Shown piece by piece: positions 7,097 to 10,568 of a DNA stretch of 10,568 nt (positions within the stretch are counted from its first letter, which is position 1; every line of letters starts with the position of its first letter). A program made the translations under genes and the position numbers. Source of the stretch: Modestobacter sp. (GTDB lineage: Bacteria > Actinomycetota > Actinomycetes > Mycobacteriales > Geodermatophilaceae); NCBI GenBank assembly GCA_025966175.1, contig JAOPVN010000340.1, positions 1 through 10,568 on the forward strand, given 5' to 3'. Under the pieces are notes generated by a model that did not search any database, had not been told where the DNA came from, and was given only the letters and a program-made list of their open reading frames with translations.

Positions 7097-7168
7097 TGGG
7101 GTATGGGGTAATTGGCAGCCCGACGGTTTCTGGTTCCGTTAGTCTAGGTTCGAGTCCTGGTACCCCAG
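7097..7168 (+). tRNA. tRNA-Gln (anticodon CTG)
   Basis: This is a complete cloverleaf of 72 bases. The acceptor TGGGGTA (7097-7103) pairs with TACCCCA (7161-7167), and G7168 is the discriminator. The D stem is GGG/CCC (7106-7108 with 7119-7121). The anticodon stem 7123-7127 with 7135-7139 closes on a T-T mismatch at positions 31:39. The anticodon CTG is at 7130-7132, and the T arm is CTAGG-TTCGAGT-CCTGG. CCA is not encoded. The sequence closely resembles the mycobacterial tRNA-Gln I remember. Its proximity to gltX fits misacylation by GluRS followed by amidation, which is known for Actinobacteria in general. Confidence 0.95.
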
Positions 7169-7231
7169 CGAGGAAGCACGACCTCCTCAGCACGATCGCA
7201 ACACCGCAGGTCAGCACCACGAGCAGTACCT

Positions 7232-7304
7232 GGCCCCGTCGTCTAGCGGCCCAGGACGCCGCCCTCTCACGGCGGTAGCGAGGGTTCGAATCCCTTCGGG
7301 GCTA
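7232..7304 (+). tRNA. tRNA-Glu (anticodon CTC), copy 1
   Basis: This is a complete 73-base cloverleaf. The acceptor GGCCCCG pairs with CGGGGCT (7297-7303), with a G-T pair at 1:72 and discriminator A7304. The anticodon stem CCGCC/GGCGG (7259-7263 and 7271-7275) holds loop CTCTCAC with anticodon CTC at 7266-7268. The T arm is GAGGG-TTCGAAT-CCCTT. CCA is not encoded. It lies 63 bases after tRNA-Gln with no terminator between, so the two are probably co-transcribed. An identical second copy lies 207 bases downstream. Confidence 0.96.
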
Positions 7305-7314
7305 CACACGAGAC

Positions 7315-7346
7315 AGAGCCCCCGACCCACCCGGGTCGGGGGCTCT
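7315..7346 (+). terminator. Terminator hairpin after tRNA-Glu copy 1
   Basis: AGAGCCCCCGACCC (7315-7328) and GGGTCGGGGGCTCT (7333-7346) form a perfect 14-bp stem around the loop ACCC, 10 bases after the tRNA. No T tract follows. The same hairpin recurs after copy 2. Confidence 0.85.
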
Positions 7347-7356
7347 CGTCGTCTCC

Positions 7357-7398
7357 GGGACTTCCGCGCGGGGACTTCCGCACGGGACCCTCCGCACG
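7357..7398 (+). repeat. Three imperfect 14-bp tandem units between the two tRNA-Glu copies
   Basis: The units GGGACTTCCGCGCG (7357-7370), GGGACTTCCGCACG (7371-7384) and GGACCCTCCGCACG (7385-7398) differ from one another at one to three positions. A degenerate fourth start (GGCATCCGCC) follows. The array sits just past the first tRNA-Glu terminator. No function is evident. Confidence 0.8.
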
Positions 7399-7438
7399 GG
7401 CATCCGCCGGCCTCGTGGCAGGATCGACGAGCACGTAC

Positions 7439-7511
7439 GGCCCCGTCGTCTAGCGGCCCAGGACGCCGCCCTCTCACGGCGGTAGCGAGGGTTCGAATCC
7501 CTTCGGGGCTA
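7439..7511 (+). tRNA. tRNA-Glu (anticodon CTC), copy 2
   Basis: It is base-for-base identical over all 73 positions to the tRNA-Glu at 7232-7304, with anticodon CTC at 7473-7475 and no encoded CCA. The preceding bases resemble those before copy 1 (ACGAGCA...GTAC just upstream of the tRNA) and the same terminator follows, so the pair arose by tandem duplication. Copy 1's terminator lies upstream, so this copy probably needs its own promoter; I could not identify a convincing one in 7399-7438. Confidence 0.96.
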
Positions 7512-7519
7512 CCTGTGGC

Positions 7520-7551
7520 AGAGCCCCCGACCCACCCGGGTCGGGGGCTCT
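7520..7551 (+). terminator. Terminator hairpin after tRNA-Glu copy 2
   Basis: The perfect 14-bp stem (7520-7533 with 7538-7551) around ACCC is identical to the hairpin at 7315-7346 and lies 8 bases after the second tRNA-Glu. A short TCGTGTTCTC stretch follows. Confidence 0.85.
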
Positions 7552-7560
7552 CGTGTTCTC

Positions 7561-7589
7561 GGTCACCGCCGTCACTCGTTGCGGTGACC
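7561..7589. repeat. Inverted repeat with 9-bp arms upstream of the symporter gene
   Basis: GGTCACCGC (7561-7569) and GCGGTGACC (7581-7589) are perfect reverse complements separated by 11 bases. The repeat begins 9 bases after the tRNA-Glu terminator and about 150 bases before the symporter start. It could be a regulator's operator, an RNA hairpin or a backup terminator. The rest of the gap to 7678 shows only a weak TAGCTT (7619-7624) as a possible -10, with no matching -35. Confidence 0.6.
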
Positions 7590-7678
7590 AGCGAAATGTA
7601 GGCCGACCAGGCCGGTGTTAGCTTCGCCGTAGCTGATCATCGCGCCGCACCACCGTGCCCGCCCTGACGGCAGGCAGG

Positions 7679-7708
7679 GGCCACCGTCCAGCACAGGGGC
7701 TGGTGGCC
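7679..7708 (+). promoter_or_regulatory. Hairpin in the symporter leader, 15 bases before the ribosome binding site
   Basis: GGCCA (7679-7683) pairs with TGGCC (7704-7708), and CCAGC (7688-7692) with GCTGG (7699-7703). This gives a 10-bp stem with a 4-base bulge (CCGT) and loop ACAGGG; an alternative is a 7-bp GGCCACC/GGTGGCC stem. It could be a leader RNA structure or an attenuator. I do not recognise it as a known riboswitch class. Confidence 0.5.
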
Positions 7709-7723
7709 CGATCTCTGGAACCT

Positions 7724-7731
7724 GGAGGTGA
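7724..7731 (+). promoter_or_regulatory. Strong ribosome binding site of the symporter gene
   Basis: GGAGGTGA is a full Shine-Dalgarno match 6 bases before the GTG at 7738. It decides that start over other in-frame possibilities. Confidence 0.85.
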
Positions 7732-7737
7732 CCCCCG

Positions 7738-9414
7738 GTGGTCCTCGCCGCGGACGACACCCTGAGGCTCGACGCGAGCGCCGTCGACTACGGGCTCGTC
7801 CTCGCCTACTTCGCCGTCGTTCTGCTCATCGGCTTCGCTGCCCGTCGCCGGGTGTCCGACAGCCTCGACTTCTTCCTCTCCGGCCGCTCGCTGCCGGCGT
7901 GGGTGACCGGTCTCGCCTTCATCTCCGCCAACCTCGGTGCGGTCGAGATCATCGGCATGTCGGCCAACGGCGCCCAGTTCGGCATGGCCACGTTCCACTA
8001 CTTCTGGATCGGCGCCGTGCCGGCGATGCTCTTCCTGGGCGTCGTGATGATGCCCTTCTACTACGGCTCCAAGGTCCGCAGCGTCCCGGAGTTCATGCGC
8101 CGCCGCTTCGGCACCGGTGCCCACCTGGTGAACGCGTTGAGCTTTGCGCTGGCCCAGGTGCTCATCGCCGGCATCAACCTGTACCTGCTGGCCACGATCG
8201 TGAACGCGCTGCTCGGCTGGCCACTGTGGATCTCGCTGATCCTCGCCGCGGCGATCGTGCTGACCTACATCACGCTGGGCGGACTGTCGGCGGCCATCTA
8301 CAACGAGGTGCTGCAGTTCTTCGTCATCATCGCCGCGCTGCTGCCGTTGACGCTGATCGGCCTGCACCGCGTGGGCGGTGTCAGCGGGCTGATCGACAAG
8401 GTCACCGCCTCGCCCGGCGGGGATGAGCAGCTGCAGTCGTGGCCGGGCACGGGGCTGTCGGCCATCGGCAACCCGGTGCTGTCGGTGATCGGCATCGTGT
8501 TCGGCCTGGGCTTCGTGCTGTCCTTCGGCTACTGGACGACGAACTTCGTCGAGGTCCAGCGGGCGATGGCCACCAAGTCACTCTCGGCGGCCCGCAGCAC
8601 GCCGGTCATCGGGTCGTTCCCCAAGATGTTCATCCCGTTCATCGTGATCGTCCCCGGCATGATCGCCGCCGTGCTGGTCTCCTCGATCAGGGACGCCAAG
8701 GCCGCCGGCGAGACCGTCGACTACAACAACTCGATCCTGCTGCTGATCCGTGACGTGCTGCCCAACGGGCTGCTGGGTGTGGCGATCGCCGGCCTGCTGG
8801 CGGCGTTCATGGCCGGCATGGCCGCGAACATCTCCGCCTTCAACACCGTCTTCAGCTACGACCTGTGGCAGCAGTACGTGAAGAAGGACCGCCCCGACGG
8901 GTACTACCTCAAGGTCGGCCGGCTGGCCACCGTCGGTGCGACGGTCGTCGCCATCTTCACGGCGCTGATCGCCTCGCAGTACACCAACCTGATGGACTAC
9001 CTGCAGACGCTGTTCGGCTTCTTCAACGCCCCGCTGTTCGCCACCTTCATCCTCGGGATGTTCTGGAAGCGGATGACGCCGACGGCGGGCTGGACGGGCC
9101 TGGTCTCGGGCACCGCGGCCGCCGTCTTCGTCTACGTGCTGAGCAAGACGGGCACGATCGGGATCACGGGCCAGGGCGCGAGTTTCGTGGCCGCGGGGGC
9201 GGCGTTCGTCGTCGACATCGCGGTCAGCGTGGTGGTCAGCATGGTGACGACTCCCAAGCCCGTCGCCGAGCTGGCCGGACTGGTCTACTCGGAGACGCCC
9301 AAGGAACAGCGCACCGACCCGGACGCGCACCTGCTGTCCTGGTACCGGTCGCCGACCAAGCTGGCCGGCCTCTCCCTGGTGCTGGTCGTCATCCTGAACG
9401 TGATCTTCCGCTGA
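7738..9414 (+). CDS. Sodium:solute symporter (SSS/SLC5 family)
   Basis: This inner-membrane secondary transporter probably couples solute uptake to the sodium gradient. The 558-residue protein has a largely hydrophobic sequence with about 13-14 membrane segments. The first runs from about residue 17 to 35 and is followed by the family-typical SDSLDFFLSGRSLPAW. FISANLGAVEIIGMSANGAQ (61-80), YYGSKVRSVPEFMRRRFG (108-125) and AGLLAAFMAGMAANISAFNT (351-370, leading into VFSYDLW) are recognisable SSS family blocks. The last lies in the region that contributes to the sodium site in vSGLT-type structures. A C-terminal cytoplasmic loop (about 485-530) precedes a final helix. The GTG start has a strong ribosome binding site. 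A small two-helix protein gene follows 31 bases later. The SSS family carries sugars, amino acids, vitamins and organic acids, and the solute here cannot be inferred. Confidence 0.93.
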   Translation: MVLAADDTLRLDASAVDYGLVLAYFAVVLLIGFAARRRVSDSLDFFLSGRSLPAWVTGLAFISANLGAVEIIGMSANGAQFGMATFHYFWIGAVPAMLFLGVVMMPFYYGSKVRSVPEFMRRRFGTGAHLVNALSFALAQVLIAGINLYLLATIVNALLGWPLWISLILAAAIVLTYITLGGLSAAIYNEVLQFFVIIAALLPLTLIGLHRVGGVSGLIDKVTASPGGDEQLQSWPGTGLSAIGNPVLSVIGIVFGLGFVLSFGYWTTNFVEVQRAMATKSLSAARSTPVIGSFPKMFIPFIVIVPGMIAAVLVSSIRDAKAAGETVDYNNSILLLIRDVLPNGLLGVAIAGLLAAFMAGMAANISAFNTVFSYDLWQQYVKKDRPDGYYLKVGRLATVGATVVAIFTALIASQYTNLMDYLQTLFGFFNAPLFATFILGMFWKRMTPTAGWTGLVSGTAAAVFVYVLSKTGTIGITGQGASFVAAGAAFVVDIAVSVVVSMVTTPKPVAELAGLVYSETPKEQRTDPDAHLLSWYRSPTKLAGLSLVLVVILNVIFR

Positions 9415-9431
9415 CCGTCGCCAGCTTCCAC

Positions 9432-9439
9432 GAGAGGAG
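9432..9439 (+). promoter_or_regulatory. Ribosome binding site of the small membrane protein gene
   Basis: GAGAGGAG lies 6 bases before the ATG at 9446 and supports this as a genuinely translated small gene. Confidence 0.8.
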
Positions 9440-9445
9440 CAGGAC

Positions 9446-9787
9446 ATGAGCACTGGATCGAACGCCACCCCGGATGTCGGGGCGAACGCGTCGGACGCCG
9501 GTCGGAAGCACACCGCGGGCGCCTACGACGTCCGCACCGTGATCGCCGGGCTGATCGGCCTCTACGGCCTCGTGCTGACGATCATGGGCATCGTCGACTA
9601 CGACGACGCCGCCCGGGCCAAGACCGGCGACGTGAACGCCAACCTGTGGTCGGGCATCGTGATGATCGTCGTCGCGGTGGTCTTCGCGCTCTGGCTGCGA
9701 CTGCGCCCGGTCGTGGTCGACCCGGCCACGGTCCGGGCCGAGGCCGGCGAGGGCACCAGCGACGGCTCTGACAGCGCGCACGCCTGA
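9446..9787 (+). CDS. Small two-helix membrane protein, possible symporter accessory subunit
   Basis: I do not recognise a named family. The 113-residue protein has a polar N-terminus (1-28, Ser/Asn/Gly-rich). A hydrophobic helix follows at about 30-50 (TVIAGLIGLYGLVLTIMGIV), then an acidic loop DYDDAARAKTGDVNANLW. A second helix at about 67-85 ends in the basic LRLRP, and the tail is acidic. Both ends are probably cytoplasmic. The gene has its own strong ribosome binding site and lies 31 bases after the symporter stop on the same strand, so the two are probably one operon. Several SSS transporters are known to be encoded with a small two-helix partner (DUF485 beside acetate permease ActP, DUF997 beside pantothenate permease PanF, DUF4212 beside other SSS proteins). 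A similar partner role is my inference from size, topology and position. Confidence 0.85.
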   Translation: MSTGSNATPDVGANASDAGRKHTAGAYDVRTVIAGLIGLYGLVLTIMGIVDYDDAARAKTGDVNANLWSGIVMIVVAVVFALWLRLRPVVVDPATVRAEAGEGTSDGSDSAHA

Positions 9788-9799
9788 CCCCCGCTGGAT

Positions 9800-9900
9800 G
9801 GCCCCGTCCCGAGACTCGCCCCGAGCGTCGGATCGGCCCCGTCCCGAGGCTCACCCCGAGCGTCGGATCGGCCCCGTCCCGAGGCTCACCCGAGCTTGCG
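9800..9900. repeat. 35-bp tandem repeat, two full units plus a partial third
   Basis: Units run 9800-9834, 9835-9869 and 9870 to about 9900. Each starts GGCCCCGTCCCGAG. Units 1 and 2 differ at only two positions (A/G and G/A around 9814-9818 versus 9849-9853), and unit 3 diverges after about 21 bases. The array fills the spacer between two convergent genes. Confidence 0.9.
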
Positions 9901-9922
9901 AGGGGTGAGGAGGACGGGGTCC
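9870..9922. terminator. Large imperfect hairpin, probable bidirectional terminator between convergent genes
   Basis: CTCACCC (9885-9891) pairs with GGGTGAG (9903-9909) around an 11-base loop. Beyond a 5x2 internal loop, CCCCGTCC (9872-9879) pairs with GGACGGGG (9912-9919), and after a bulged T, GG pairs with CC, giving about 17 bp in total. It lies 82 bases past the small-protein stop and 25 bases past the - strand oxidoreductase stop. It could end transcription from both sides. The hairpin is built from the third 35-bp unit and the first 21-bp unit. Confidence 0.65.
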
Positions 9923-9947
9923 TTCTCGAGGAGGACGGGGTCCTTCT
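9907..9947. repeat. 21-bp direct repeat, two copies
   Basis: GAGGAGGACGGGGTCCTTCT occurs at 9907-9926 and 9928-9947, identical over 20 bases with period 21. Each copy contains the small dyad AGGAC-GGG-GTCCT. The second copy ends directly at the stop codon of the - strand gene. Confidence 0.9.
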
Positions 9948-10568
9948 TCAGCGGGGCTCGAGCACGGTGACCGGCACGCGTTGCACGAGGGTGTTGGCCA
10001 TCCCCTGGCGGTTCCACTCCTGCTCGACCGGCTGGGTCTCGCCCGTCTCGTCGGTGGCGCGCACCAGCAGCTCGGTGACGCCCGGCTCGGCGGTCCAGGC
10101 CAGGCTCCACGCGCGCCAGGAGTACGGGTGTGCCGGGTCGGCGGGTGTCAGCTCGGTGTCGGCCCAGCCGGCCCCGCCGTCGGTGCTCACCTCCACCCGC
10201 GTGACCGGAGCGCGGCCGGACCACGCCCGCCCGGACAGCGTCACCGGGCCGGCCGGCACGAAGCGCTCGCGGGTCATGAAGTCCGGCCACCCGGGTGGGC
10301 TCATCAGCGCGCGCGGCCGGATCCGGGCCACCGGCTCGCCGGGGTCGTCTGCCGACGTCGTGATCCGGTAGGCGGTCGCGTTCTGGTAGCCGGTGAACGG
10401 CTCGGTGAGCACCTCGATCCGGGTCAGCCACTTCACCTGGGCCATCCCGTACCAGCCGGGGACGACCAGGCGCAGCGGAGCGCCGTGCTGCGGGGGCAGG
10501 GGAGCGCCGTTCATCGCCCAGGCGAGCAGTGCGTCCGGGCGCAGTGCCTCGGCTACCGGCAGACCGCG
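9948..10568 (-). CDS. Sulfite-oxidase-type molybdopterin-dependent oxidoreductase, C-terminal part
   Basis: This enzyme family binds the molybdenum cofactor and oxidises sulfite or related small substrates, often outside the cytoplasm. The gene runs off the right edge; the last 206 residues are visible. The frame is open to the window end, and a methionine at 10514 is internal because conserved sequence precedes it. The fragment starts with the end of the Mo-cofactor domain: residues GLPVAEALRPDALLAWAMNG, then LPPQHGAPLRLVVPGWYGMA with the VKWLTRIEV block. The Mo-co dimerisation domain follows (immunoglobulin-like, about residues 85-200), with RVEVSTDGGAGWADTEL and the closing EWNRQGMANT-VQRV pattern. 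The cofactor-ligating cysteine and any Tat signal lie outside the window. The gene converges on the symporter operon, and no cytochrome or heme subunit is visible. Exact substrate is unknown. Confidence 0.92.
   Translation of the reverse strand, partial: RGLPVAEALRPDALLAWAMNGAPLPPQHGAPLRLVVPGWYGMAQVKWLTRIEVLTEPFTGYQNATAYRITTSADDPGEPVARIRPRALMSPPGWPDFMTRERFVPAGPVTLSGRAWSGRAPVTRVEVSTDGGAGWADTELTPADPAHPYSWRAWSLAWTAEPGVTELLVRATDETGETQPVEQEWNRQGMANTLVQRVPVTVLEPR

Noticed and set aside
7211..7477. 88-codon - strand open frame with a repeated peptide
   Set aside because: The repeat is only the antisense translation of the two identical tRNA-Glu genes.
7572..7760. 62-codon - strand open frame in the symporter leader
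   Set aside because: It has no ribosome binding site, recognisable domain or sensible composition, and it overlaps the symporter start and the leader hairpins.
9800..9947. Possible CRISPR array in the repeated spacer
   Set aside because: The units are contiguous with no unique spacers of constant length, and there are no cas genes nearby.
9886..10431. - strand open frame ending in a KDPVLL peptide repeat
   Set aside because: It is a different frame of the molybdopterin oxidoreductase gene. The peptide repeat only reflects the 21-bp noncoding direct repeat after that gene.

Overview
This is a very GC-rich chromosomal window with dense, tightly packed genes and frequent GTG starts. It is typical of a high-GC actinobacterium. 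The gene order (FAH-fold hydrolase, gltX, then tRNA-Gln and tRNA-Glu) recalls the gltX neighbourhood of other Actinobacteria such as Mycobacterium. A Geodermatophilaceae-like source is my guess from style, not something the sequence proves. I see no mobile element, phage gene, CRISPR array or defence system.

Region 1 (1-3366, + strand) is an import/catabolic cluster. It holds the 3' part of a NitT/TauT-type ABC ATPase, its lipoprotein substrate-binding protein, and, two bases after that stop codon, a thiamine-diphosphate-dependent decarboxylase of the benzoylformate decarboxylase group. The likely logic is that the ABC system imports a small organic acid (or its precursor) and the ThDP enzyme decarboxylates the derived 2-oxo acid. 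The substrate is not identifiable. Several pocket residues differ from classical benzoylformate decarboxylase.

Region 2 (3367-7043, + strand) is a second transcription unit. A probable leaderless promoter with a perfect 12-bp palindrome beside it precedes an FAH-family hydrolase/isomerase. Glutamyl-tRNA synthetase (gltX) and a CPBP-family intramembrane protease follow, each joined to the preceding gene by an ATGA overlap. A GC-rich hairpin closes the unit.

Region 3 (7044-7560) carries tRNA-Gln(CUG) and two identical copies of tRNA-Glu(CUC), each tRNA-Glu followed by the same 14-bp-stem hairpin terminator. The arrangement fits gltX next door: Actinobacteria generally use a non-discriminating GluRS to charge both tRNAs, and GatCAB then amidates Glu-tRNA-Gln.

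Region 4 (7561-9787, + strand) has a leader with two inverted repeats, a sodium:solute symporter, and a small two-helix membrane protein that may be its accessory subunit. Region 5 (9788-9947) is a convergent intergenic spacer made almost entirely of two short tandem-repeat families and a large imperfect hairpin. Region 6 (9948-10568, - strand) is the C-terminal part of a sulfite-oxidase-type molybdopterin oxidoreductase that runs off the window edge.

Most of this is ordinary housekeeping and transport. The points most worth a second look are the divergent ThDP enzyme coupled to an ABC importer, the symporter plus small-protein pair with its structured leader, and the repeat-built convergent spacer.
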